The translations under genes and the position numbers were made by a program. Of a DNA stretch of 5,996 bases, positions 1 through 5,685 are shown one piece after another. Source of the DNA: Clostridia bacterium. GTDB lineage: Bacteria > Bacillota > Peptococcia > Peptococcales > SKKY01. Under the pieces are notes generated by a model that had not been told where the DNA came from, searched no databases, and saw nothing but the letters and a program-made list of their open reading frames with translations. Position 1 is the first letter of the stretch. Each line of letters begins with the position of its first letter. The stretch covers positions 1 to 5,996 of the forward strand of contig SKKY01000089.1 in assembly GCA_007123515.1 (NCBI GenBank), in the 5' to 3' direction.

Positions 1-238
1 CAGCGGCCTGCTGACTCATCGAAACTAATACATCAGGTATAATAACTTTAGGATAGAAAATATCTTCATCGCTAACAATAACTTCTGATTTGCTGGCGCC
101 TCCTCTGGCTTCAGGCCCATAACTTTGAGACTGCACGGCCAGTTTTCCGTCTTGAATGGCTGCTTCTGCTATGATAATACCAAGAGTGATAACACCCTGT
201 CCACCTGATCCGGAGATTCTGAATTTTACTTTGCCCAT
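1..238 (-). CDS. korC: 2-oxoacid:ferredoxin oxidoreductase, gamma subunit (partial, N-terminal 79 residues)
   Basis: This is the start of the gamma subunit of a four-subunit 2-oxoacid:ferredoxin oxidoreductase, cut off by the left window edge. My translation gives MGKVKFRISGSGGQGVITLG near the N-terminus, then a YGPEARGG motif at about residues 41-48 and an IIPDVLVSMSQQAA stretch at the edge. The Gly-rich SGSGGQG loop and the YGPEARGG motif are hallmarks of the gamma (POR/KOR gamma) domain. The family is normally about 180-190 residues, so a bit less than half is visible. The ATG overlaps the upstream beta-gene stop by one base (TAATG), so translation is almost certainly coupled to korB. In the family, gamma packs on the alpha/beta thiamine diphosphate core and helps form the CoA-using active unit. 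The identity is solid; the choice between a 2-oxoglutarate and a branched-chain substrate is not. Confidence 0.9.
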   Translation of the reverse strand, partial: MGKVKFRISGSGGQGVITLGIIIAEAAIQDGKLAVQSQSYGPEARGGASKSEVIVSDEDIFYPKVIIPDVLVSMSQQAA

Positions 239-1065
239 TAGCAGGTTTCCCCCTTTTGCATCTTAGTGATAATCGCATTATAGAGATCATTATACTCTGG
301 TCTTGATTCATTATATAGCTCACCAATAATAGTTTTCCCTGCTGTTTTTTCAGGACCAAGTTTTTCGGCTGCTTTTACATTAATACTGTTTTCTTTTTGC
401 TGTACAATCATGTCTGCTCCGTCTCCATACTTGTTCTTTCTTCCGTAAGAGACCGGGCAGGCCGTAATGGCTTCAATTAAAGAAAAACCTCTGTTTTTAA
501 TTCCATCTTTGATCAGGCTAACTAACAATTTATCATGATAAGAAGTTCCACGTCCAACATAGGTCGCTCCGGCTCCAATTGCCAGCTTGGGAATATCAAA
601 ATTATTTTCCACATTACCAAACGGTGATGTCGTAGCCAATTCACCCTGCGGGGTCATCGGAGAATATTGACCCCCAGTCATACCGAAAATGTTATTGTTA
701 TACAATATAACATTAATATCAATGTTTCTTCTGGCTGCATGAATAAAATGGTTCCCACCAATTGCAGTCGCATCTCCATCACCTGTTATAACAAATACAT
801 GCAAATCAGGATCTGCTACTTTTATTCCTGTAGCAAATGCCAGGGCTCTTCCATGCGTAGTATGAACCGTGTCAAAATTCAGATACCCTGTCGAACGGGA
901 AGAACAGCCAATCCCAGAAACAACAACTACTTTATCAAGATCCAACTGCGGCGATTCATGAATGGCCTGGGCAATGGTTCTCAATACAATCCCATTTCCA
1001 CAACCAGGACACCAAATATGGGGTAGTTTATCCATTCTGAATAAATGTCTTAATTCTTTTTTCAT
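238..1065 (-). CDS. korB: 2-oxoacid:ferredoxin oxidoreductase, beta subunit (TPP- and 4Fe-4S-binding)
   Basis: The beta subunit, 275 residues, binds thiamine diphosphate and a [4Fe-4S] cluster and helps decarboxylate a 2-oxoacid to acyl-CoA while reducing ferredoxin. A CPGCG motif lies at residues 19-23, GIGCSSR at 51-57 and THGRA at 70-74. The TPP/Mg motif starts with GDGD at 95-98 and ends at the NNN of 123-125. It is followed by FGMTGGQ at 127-133. Cys19, Cys22, Cys54 and Cys202 match the spacing of the four cluster ligands known in archaeal 2-oxoacid:ferredoxin oxidoreductases. Length is normal for KorB. The ATG shares an ATGA overlap with the end of korA, and a G-rich ribosome binding site (GGGGG at 1075-1079) sits nine bases upstream inside korA. 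Position 131 is Gly, where some aerobic or archaeal homologues carry a substrate-contacting Lys, so substrate cannot be read off this motif. 2-oxoglutarate is the most likely, with branched-chain oxoacids as the alternative. Confidence 0.94.
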   Translation of the reverse strand: MKKELRHLFRMDKLPHIWCPGCGNGIVLRTIAQAIHESPQLDLDKVVVVSGIGCSSRSTGYLNFDTVHTTHGRALAFATGIKVADPDLHVFVITGDGDATAIGGNHFIHAARRNIDINVILYNNNIFGMTGGQYSPMTPQGELATTSPFGNVENNFDIPKLAIGAGATYVGRGTSYHDKLLVSLIKDGIKNRGFSLIEAITACPVSYGRKNKYGDGADMIVQQKENSINVKAAEKLGPEKTAGKTIIGELYNESRPEYNDLYNAIITKMQKGETC

Positions 1066-2207
1066 AGTACACTACCCCCTTTTACTTTTTCAATCAATTC
1101 ATCCGGAGTAATGATCAGACCATTTTCTTTTAAGGCTGTTTCAAATTCTACATTTTTACAAACAATTCTTTCAATCTCATACGATAACTGACCATAGTTC
1201 ATCTCAGAAGAAATAATTCTTTTACATGGCCCCTGAGTAATTTCTCTCAATCTTTTTTCCGGGAACGGCCATAGAGTTTTAGGAATGAAAACACCTACTT
1301 TTTCCCCTGCTTCACGTAGCTTTCTTACTGCTGAAATAGCTGATCTGGCCACACTGCCATAGGCAATAATAACCGTTTCGGCATCCTCAATACCAATTTC
1401 TTCATAGATTAAAATATCATCAAGATGATCATCAAACTTCGTCATAATTCTGTCTAATAATTTCTTTACCTGGTCAGTACTATTGCTTGGGAAACCTGTC
1501 TCATCATGAATAAGACCTGTAACATGGTTTTTATAACCCATGCCAAAATCACCAAAATCAGGAATTTTGCTTCCAGGAGCTACCTCGTAAGGCTTAAATT
1601 CACCCGGCTTTTTTGTGGTTCTTTTTCTATCAACTATTTCAATTTCACTTTTATCAGGTATTTCTATTCTTTCTCTCATATGACCAACAACTTCATCAAG
1701 CATCAGATATACAGGAGTTCTGTATTTTTCTGAAAAATTAACCGCTTTTATTGTTAAATGAAAACATTCTGGTACTGAAATCGGACAAAGTGCAATAATT
1801 GGGCTATCACCGTGACTACCCCATCTCGCCTGCATCACATCACCTTGTGAAGGAAGAGTAGGCCCACCGGTACTGGGACCCAGTCTCTGTACGTTTACAA
1901 TGACACATGGTGTTTCAGTTATAGCCGCATAACCAACATTTTCCTGTTTTAAGGATATTCCCGGGCCGCTGCTTGCTGTAAAGGCTTTCTTACCCGTTAG
2001 AGCAGCACCAATTATTGCGGCCATTCCAGCAATTTCATCTTCCATCTGAATAAATCTTCCACCATTTTTCGGAAGCATATCTGCTAAAATTTCAGCAACC
2101 TCTGTTGAGGGAGTTATCGGGTATCCTGCAAAAAAATCAACTCCGGCAGCAATCGCGCCTTCGGCAACAGCTCTGTTGCCCTGAATCAATCTTGGTTTAT
2201 TTTCCAT
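1062..2207 (-). CDS. korA: 2-oxoacid:ferredoxin oxidoreductase, alpha subunit
   Basis: The alpha subunit, 381 residues from the chosen start, carries the pyrimidine-binding half of the thiamine diphosphate site and the substrate pocket. GYPITPSTE lies at residues 28-36, the signature YPITP loop of this enzyme class. QMEDEIA follows at 54-60, with acidic residues expected to activate the TPP aminopyrimidine. TASSGPG is at 77-83 and QRLGPSTGGPT at 107-117. A C-terminal domain with YGSVARSA and the FIPKTLWPFP segment follows, as in KorA proteins. I start at the ATG at 2207 (MENKPRL) because AGGAGGG lies six bases upstream at 2214-2220. The reading frame stays open to 2264 but that extension has no family match and lies within korD. 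The start overlaps the end of the ferredoxin gene by 11 bp, implying translational coupling. The family also includes VorB-type subunits, so the gene symbol is the best fit, not proof of 2-oxoglutarate specificity. Confidence 0.93.
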   Translation of the reverse strand: MENKPRLIQGNRAVAEGAIAAGVDFFAGYPITPSTEVAEILADMLPKNGGRFIQMEDEIAGMAAIIGAALTGKKAFTASSGPGISLKQENVGYAAITETPCVIVNVQRLGPSTGGPTLPSQGDVMQARWGSHGDSPIIALCPISVPECFHLTIKAVNFSEKYRTPVYLMLDEVVGHMRERIEIPDKSEIEIVDRKRTTKKPGEFKPYEVAPGSKIPDFGDFGMGYKNHVTGLIHDETGFPSNSTDQVKKLLDRIMTKFDDHLDDILIYEEIGIEDAETVIIAYGSVARSAISAVRKLREAGEKVGVFIPKTLWPFPEKRLREITQGPCKRIISSEMNYGQLSYEIERIVCKNVEFETALKENGLIITPDELIEKVKGGSVL

Positions 2208-2403
2208 CTTCGTCCCTCCTAACCAAAATAGCAAAATCCGGACAGTGATCTTCACACATGCCACATTTTATACATTTTTCAGGGTGTTGAAGGATTACTT
2301 CACCCTTTTCATTACTAGATATTGCTCCCGTAGGACATAACCTATAACAAATACCACAAGCTTTACATAAGGAAATTTCAATATCAATTGGTTTTTTGCT
2401 CAC
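2197..2403 (-). CDS. korD: Ferredoxin-type 2[4Fe-4S] delta subunit of 2-oxoacid:ferredoxin oxidoreductase
   Basis: A 68-residue bacterial-type ferredoxin with two complete cluster motifs: Cys13, 16, 19 and 23 (CxxCxxCxxxCP) and Cys44, 47, 50 and 54. It should bind two [4Fe-4S] clusters and relay electrons from the catalytic alpha/beta core to free ferredoxin. It opens the operon and overlaps korA by 11 bp. This order (delta, alpha, beta, gamma) is common for Kor/Vor enzymes in anaerobes, and the gene is the one that separates the four-subunit anaerobic type from the two-subunit type. The start codon is GTG at 2403. A GGAGGG ribosome binding site lies eight bases upstream, and no in-frame ATG is available just upstream. 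The final residues (RRDEDGK) are charged and lie in the overlap with korA. Confidence 0.9.
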   Translation of the reverse strand: MSKKPIDIEISLCKACGICYRLCPTGAISSNEKGEVILQHPEKCIKCGMCEDHCPDFAILVRRDEDGK

Positions 2404-2449
2404 TTGTAAATCCCTCCATACCCATTAAATAATTTATATTGTTTTTACA

Positions 2450-2458
2450 TTTATACCA
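2450..2458 (-). promoter_or_regulatory. Extended -10 promoter of the korDABC operon (predicted)
   Basis: On the minus strand this reads TGGTATAAA, an extended -10 element (TGn followed by TATAAA). It would start transcription near 2443, giving a leader of about 40 bases before the korD GTG. The matching -35 window (2473-2478) reads GTCAGA, a poor consensus, consistent with dependence on the extended -10 or on an activator. A second TATAAA (2433-2438) lies closer to the gene but has no better -35. Prediction from consensus only. Confidence 0.4.
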
Positions 2459-2464
2459 AACCCA

Positions 2465-2498
2465 ATCGACAATCTGACACTTTGTCAAAGTTGTCAAT
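2465..2498. repeat. Nested TGACA/TGTCA inverted and direct repeats, candidate operator upstream of korDABC
   Basis: The plus strand holds a perfect inverted repeat TGACA-CTT-TGTCA at 2475-2487. It is flanked by a second, near-perfect pair: ATCGACAA at 2465-2472 and TTGTCAAT at 2491-2498 (one mismatch). Four half-sites thus sit within 34 bp, immediately upstream of the predicted extended -10 and across its -35 region. This is where a repressor or activator would bind. I do not recognise the motif as the site of a named regulator. The outer pair is centred half a base off the inner one, so binding of two dimers is more plausible than a single cruciform. The gap between PHP and korD holds only this repeat, the promoter and the PHP terminator tail. 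Confidence 0.45.
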
Positions 2499-2501
2499 TT
2501 G

Positions 2502-2540
2502 ACTTAAAAAATTGAAAAACTATAGTAATAGTTTTTCAAT
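2502..2540 (-). terminator. Intrinsic terminator of the PHP-domain gene, overlapping its stop codon
   Basis: A perfect 13-bp stem, ATTGAAAAACTAT at 2511-2523 and ATAGTTTTTCAAT at 2528-2540, encloses a four-base loop. On the minus strand it is followed by a run of T residues down to about 2506. The stem is AT-rich, so it is weaker than a GC-rich one. Its 5' arm encodes the last residues (IEKLL) of the PHP protein, and the TAG stop lies at the loop and the start of the 3' arm. Confidence 0.7.
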
Positions 2541-3344
2541 AACTATTTCAGGTACGTAAACGCCTCCAATTTCTGAAGGTGTAATGTGACCATGGTAGTC
2601 ACTTCCGCCAGTATATAGTATATCATAATTATTTGCCATAGTCTTATATTTTTTTATCCATTCTTCTTGGTTCTTTCCATAATAATTATAGAAAACCTCT
2701 AGTCCTATTCTATATTTCTTTACTAAATCTTCAACGATGATATCATTAAAAATCAACCCCGGATGAGCAAGTACAGGTTTTGCTTTATGGGAATGAATGA
2801 TATCTAATGCTGTTTCAAAAGGATTTCCAGTGTAAGGAAGATATGAAGATCCTTCTGTATTAAAAAATGTAAAATACATCTTTCTGTCAAAAATATTTTT
2901 TTCTCTAAGAGCTGATATCACATGCGCTTTTGTTATAGCGGAGTTGTGTCTTGTTTTTTTAAGGACTTCTTCCCAGGTAATGCTTACACCTGATTTACGC
3001 AGTCTTTCCACTGTTTCAAAAGCTATTCCGGTTCTTTCCAAGCGCAATTTCTCAAGATATTTTTCTATATCAGCATTAGCATGATCCAAACCATAAGCTA
3101 AAAGATGAATTTCATGTCCCTTATAGAACGTGTGCAATTCTACACCAGGAATGATTGATATGTTATATTTATTCATTTCTATTATGTTTTTATAAGCGTT
3201 CATGCTTTCATGATCTGTGATACTAATATATTGTAACTCATTACTCCAAGCTAAATCAAGAACTTTTTCCGGAGAATCAGTTCCGTCTGAATGCTTTGTA
3301 TGAATATGCAAATCTATTTTGGATTTCTTGTTATAAATTGACAT
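2520..3344 (-). CDS. PHP-domain metallophosphoesterase, TrpH/RNase AM-like
   Basis: A 274-residue PHP-domain protein, cytoplasmic by lack of signal or membrane segments. The metal-binding residues of the fold are all present. HIH is at 13-15 and SDG at 19-21, as in the HxHxxxSDG opening of the family. DH is at 44-45, Glu69 lies in PGVELH, and His80 in HEIHLLAYG. His194 lies in LAHPG, and Asp249 and His251 in SDYHG. These would hold a cluster of two or three metal ions that hydrolyses phosphate esters. Length and motif order fit the TrpH/YciV group. Its E. coli member (RNase AM) trims the 5' ends of rRNA, and other members act on 3',5'-bisphosphate nucleotides, so the exact substrate here is open. 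The ATG at 3344 is chosen because AAGGAG (3350-3355) lies five bases upstream; a GTG two codons earlier overlaps that site. It is divergent from tRNA-Trp and seems monocistronic, with its own terminator. Confidence 0.85.
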   Translation of the reverse strand: MSIYNKKSKIDLHIHTKHSDGTDSPEKVLDLAWSNELQYISITDHESMNAYKNIIEMNKYNISIIPGVELHTFYKGHEIHLLAYGLDHANADIEKYLEKLRLERTGIAFETVERLRKSGVSITWEEVLKKTRHNSAITKAHVISALREKNIFDRKMYFTFFNTEGSSYLPYTGNPFETALDIIHSHKAKPVLAHPGLIFNDIIVEDLVKKYRIGLEVFYNYYGKNQEEWIKKYKTMANNYDILYTGGSDYHGHITPSEIGGVYVPEIVIEKLLL

Positions 3345-3349
3345 GACCA

Positions 3350-3355
3350 CTCCTT
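3350..3355 (-). promoter_or_regulatory. Ribosome binding site that fixes the PHP gene start
   Basis: The minus strand reads AAGGAG here, five bases before the ATG at 3344. The alternative GTG at 3350 uses the last base of this site as its own first base, so it cannot be served by it. The site also overlaps the -35 box of the plus-strand tRNA promoter. Confidence 0.7.
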
Positions 3356-3380
3356 GACAAAACTTTAAATCTATTATAAT
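3354..3380 (+). promoter_or_regulatory. Promoter of tRNA-Trp (predicted)
   Basis: A consensus -35 box TTGACA at 3354-3359 is followed by a consensus -10 box TATAAT at 3375-3380. The spacer between these two is 15 bases, shorter than the usual 17. TAATAT at 3377-3382 gives a 17-base spacer and may be the functional register. Transcription would start around 3387-3390, about 11-14 bases before the mature tRNA. The minus strand also reads TATAAT (3373-3378), overlapping this -10, which may be the -10 of the divergent PHP gene, but its -35 is poor. Confidence 0.65.
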
Positions 3381-3400
3381 ATAACAATTGCGTTATTCAT

Positions 3401-3476
3401 AGGGGCATAGCTCAACTGGTAGAGTAGTGGTCTCCAAAACCATTGGTTGCGGGTTCAAGTCCTGCTGCCCCTGCCA
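3401..3476 (+). tRNA. trnW: tRNA-Trp (anticodon CCA)
   Basis: A complete 76-base cloverleaf. The acceptor stem pairs AGGGGCA (3401-3407) with TGCCCCT (3466-3472), followed by discriminator G3473 and an encoded CCA at 3474-3476. The D stem is GCTC/GAGT with a GG-containing loop. The anticodon stem GTGGT/ACCAT holds the loop CTCCAAA with anticodon CCA at 3434-3436, which reads the UGG tryptophan codon. The variable loop is TGGTT. The T stem GCGGG/CCTGC holds the loop TTCAAGT. The G discriminator is the expected identity base for bacterial tRNA-Trp. It is the only plus-strand gene here, with its own promoter and terminator. UGA decoding is not suggested: TGA is used as the korA stop. Confidence 0.97.
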
Positions 3477-3481
3477 AACGC

Positions 3482-3514
3482 AAAAAAGCGGAGTGATCAT
3501 CACTCCGCTTTTTT
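3482..3514. terminator. Bidirectional intrinsic terminator shared by tRNA-Trp and the EF-G-like gene
   Basis: GCGGAGTGA (3488-3496) pairs perfectly with TCACTCCGC (3500-3508) around a three-base loop, flanked by six A on the left and six T on the right. Read on plus it follows the tRNA 3' end by five bases. Read on minus it follows the EF-G stop codon by 18 bases. The symmetric A/T flanks give a U-tract in both directions, so one element can stop both convergent transcripts. Confidence 0.92.
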
Positions 3515-3532
3515 ATGTTCATTTTTATTAAA

Positions 3533-5548
3533 TTAGTTTTGCTCTGCCTCATAGGCTTTTTTGATATCATCAGATACTTTTGGAGGAACTTCTTCATATT
3601 CAGTAAAGTCCATCGTAAAAGTTCCACGGCCTTGTGTCATCGCTTTTAAATTTATCGCATACGTATACATCTCAGCAAGTGGCACCTTCGCTTTAATAAC
3701 CTGATTTTTTCCTACAGCCTCCATACCCATTATCTTTCCGCGGCGACTGTTCATATCACCCATAATGTCTCCCATAAAAGCTTCCGGAACCGTCACAGCC
3801 ACATCCATTATAGGTTCTAATAAGACGGAATTAGCTTTGGCCATTGCATTTCTAAAAGCAAGTATTCCTGCCATTTTAAAAGACATCTCGTTAGAATCAA
3901 CCGGATGATATGATCCATCAACCAATGTCGCTTTTATGTTAATAACTGGATAGCCAGCAAGCACTCCACTTTCCATAGCTTCAAGAATCCCTTTTTCAAC
4001 TGCAGGGAAATAATTCTTTGGTACTGCACCACCAAAAACGTTTTCCTTAAACGTAAACATCTCTTCATAATTTGGTTCCAAGGTGATCCAGACATCTCCA
4101 TACTGACCCGCACCACCAGATTGTTTTTTATGTTTACCTTGAGCTCTAACGTTATTCTTTAACGTCTCCTTATATGGAACTTTAGGTGTTTTTGTTTCTA
4201 TTTCAAGATTATTTGCACCTTTGATTTTTTCCTGAATAATTTCCAGATGTAGGTCACCCATGCCAACAATTATGCTCTCTTTTGTATCCGGATCTTTAAA
4301 ATATCGCAAGGAAAGATCCTCATCTAAAATTTTGTTTATAGCAGCAGCAACTTTGTCTTCATCACCTCTGTTCTTAGAAACTACAGCGAACTGAAGAACC
4401 GGCTCGGGGAATTCAATACCCTCAAGAACTACTGGGTTGTTTTTGTAGCACAAGGTGTCTCCTGTACCTGTAGATTGGAGTTTTGAAACTGCAGCAATAT
4501 CACCTGCAAATAGTTCATCTGTGGTTTCGCTGGTTTTCCCACGCATAATCATAAAGTTGCTGATTTTTTCCTCTTTTTCTTTTGTTGAATTATAAATGGG
4601 TTGTCCGGCCTTTAACGAACCGGCCATCACTTTAATAAAATTTAATCTCCCTACAAAAGGATCTACAATTGTTTTAAAAACTAATGCAGAATCTTTATCT
4701 GTTTCATGTTCGAATTCATCAGCAGTCGGGACTATTTCTGCAAAAGTATTAAGAAGCAGTTCTGCTCCATAATTTTTATAAGCAGCACCACAGAATACAG
4801 GAAACAAACAAGCTTCTTTTATGGCTGTTTTTAATCCACCCATAATTTCTTCCTGTGTCAGCTCTTCACCTTCAAGATATTTCATCAATAATTCATCATT
4901 ACACTCTGCAACACTTTCTGTCAGATGAGCTTTATGTAATTCAACCTGATCTTTCACTTCATCAGGCACCGGAATCTCTTTCATTCCTTCTCTAAAATCA
5001 TATGCTTTATTATTTACAATATCCACTACACCGTAAAACTGATCCTCTGCTCCTATTGGCACCCATAACGGAACAATTTTATTACCAAATTTTTCTTTTA
5101 AAGCATCAACAACTGTTTCAAAGTCAGCATTTTCTCTGTCTAGTTTATTAACAAAAATCATCCGTGGTTTATTAAGTTCTTCCGCATAATCCCAAAGAAT
5201 TTCTGTCCTGACCTGGATACCGGAAACAGCGCAGACAACTAGTAACATATTATCTGATACTCTTAGTGCTGCTTTAACTTCACCGGCAAAATCCGAATAA
5301 CCCGGAGTGTCTATAAGATTAATCTTATAATCTTTCCACTCAACAGGGGCAAGCGCAGTACTGATTGTAACATTTCTGGCCGTCTCAGCGGGCAAGTAGT
5401 CCGTCGTTGTGGTACCATCATCTACTTTACCAAGACGCGAAGTATGACCTGCGCTAAATAACAGGGATTCTGTCAGTGAAGTTTTCCCGGCCCTGGCATG
5501 GGAAACAATCCCTATATTCTTGATCTGTTCTGTTTTGTACTTTTTCAA
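3533..5548 (-). CDS. fusA: Elongation factor G-like translational GTPase (EF-G paralogue)
   Basis: A 671-residue, full-length EF-G-family protein, slightly shorter than canonical EF-G (about 690-700). The G domain shows HARAGKTS at 17-24 in place of the usual AHIDAGKTT, a switch I segment ending ARNVTIS at 57-63, DTPGY at 80-84, NKLD at 134-137 and CGAA at 253-256. Domain IV carries QSGGAGQYGDVW from 476 and SYHPVDSNEMSFK from 546, the tip loops that reach the decoding site. A domain V GDIMGDMNSRRGKI segment lies near 594. The divergent P-loop and Tyr84, where canonical EF-G has the catalytic His, place it with EF-G-like (EF-G2) proteins. Those usually exist beside a canonical fusA in the str operon, which is not in this window. 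The start is TTG at 5548. The longer open frame up to 5626 would be encoded by the surE terminator hairpin and has no family match. It appears to be a single-gene unit, with terminators on both sides. How it contributes to translocation or ribosome recycling is not shown by sequence. Confidence 0.93.
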   Translation of the reverse strand: MKKYKTEQIKNIGIVSHARAGKTSLTESLLFSAGHTSRLGKVDDGTTTTDYLPAETARNVTISTALAPVEWKDYKINLIDTPGYSDFAGEVKAALRVSDNMLLVVCAVSGIQVRTEILWDYAEELNKPRMIFVNKLDRENADFETVVDALKEKFGNKIVPLWVPIGAEDQFYGVVDIVNNKAYDFREGMKEIPVPDEVKDQVELHKAHLTESVAECNDELLMKYLEGEELTQEEIMGGLKTAIKEACLFPVFCGAAYKNYGAELLLNTFAEIVPTADEFEHETDKDSALVFKTIVDPFVGRLNFIKVMAGSLKAGQPIYNSTKEKEEKISNFMIMRGKTSETTDELFAGDIAAVSKLQSTGTGDTLCYKNNPVVLEGIEFPEPVLQFAVVSKNRGDEDKVAAAINKILDEDLSLRYFKDPDTKESIIVGMGDLHLEIIQEKIKGANNLEIETKTPKVPYKETLKNNVRAQGKHKKQSGGAGQYGDVWITLEPNYEEMFTFKENVFGGAVPKNYFPAVEKGILEAMESGVLAGYPVINIKATLVDGSYHPVDSNEMSFKMAGILAFRNAMAKANSVLLEPIMDVAVTVPEAFMGDIMGDMNSRRGKIMGMEAVGKNQVIKAKVPLAEMYTYAINLKAMTQGRGTFTMDFTEYEEVPPKVSDDIKKAYEAEQN

Positions 5549-5555
5549 TATAAGT

Positions 5556-5563
5556 TCCTCCTT
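5556..5563 (-). promoter_or_regulatory. Strong ribosome binding site deciding a TTG start for the EF-G-like gene
   Basis: The minus strand reads AAGGAGGA, close to a full anti-16S match, with its GGAGG core eight bases before the TTG at 5548. No ATG or GTG in frame has a comparable site. The first residues from this TTG (KKYKTEQIKNIGIV) lead directly into the G1 motif as expected for the family. Confidence 0.8.
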
Positions 5564-5603
5564 TTTAATGTTTTCGCAATAAAGCCATAATTTAATTTTA
5601 CAC

Positions 5604-5644
5604 AAAAAAAACAATATTCCAAACATATTTGGAGTATTGTTTTT
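5604..5644 (-). terminator. Intrinsic terminator downstream of surE
   Basis: The stem ACAATATTCCAAA (5611-5623) pairs with TTTGGAGTATTGT (5628-5640) around a CATA loop, with one G-U type pair. On the minus strand it is followed by a run of eight T (5604-5611, the last base shared with the stem). It lies 42-82 bases after the surE stop codon. The left flank is A-rich and the right flank T-rich, so it could also act on plus, though no plus-strand gene leads into it. Any promoter for the EF-G-like gene must lie in or below this hairpin. A weak candidate (TTGGAA, 16 bases, TAAAAT on minus) would have its -35 inside the stem. Confidence 0.85.
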
Positions 5645-5685
5645 AGATTTTTTTGAAAATTCAAATTTTTTTATGCTTTCATATA

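Noticed and set aside
111..359. Minus-strand open frame of 82 codons across the korB/korC junction
   Set aside because: It is a different frame over two real genes. The correct korC frame starts at 238 and gives clear gamma-subunit motifs.
667..1026. Plus-strand open frame of 119 codons
   Set aside because: It lies fully antisense to korB, whose motifs are complete. The product has no recognisable domain and a skewed Asn/Ile-rich make-up.
1506..1733. Plus-strand open frame of 75 codons
   Set aside because: Antisense to korA, without a ribosome binding site or recognisable protein features.
2208..2264. N-terminal extension of korA from an upstream start at 2264
   Set aside because: It lies within the ferredoxin gene in another frame and does not resemble KorA. 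The ATG at 2207 has AGGAGGG six bases upstream.
3361..3400. Possible T-box or other leader RNA near tRNA-Trp
   Set aside because: The space before the tRNA is too short, and no T-box motif or specifier loop is visible on either strand.
3412..3627. Minus-strand open frame of 71 codons running through the tRNA region
   Set aside because: It overlaps the EF-G 3' end in another frame, reads through the terminator and lies antisense to tRNA-Trp. Its C-terminal part is the well-known false peptide produced by antisense tRNA sequence.
3934..4116. Minus-strand open frame of 60 codons inside the EF-G-like gene
   Set aside because: Alternate-frame shadow within an intact, well-conserved gene.
5549..5626. 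N-terminal extension of the EF-G-like protein from an ATG at 5626
   Set aside because: The extension would be encoded partly by the surE terminator hairpin, has no ribosome binding site, and is absent from the family. The TTG at 5548 has a near-perfect site.
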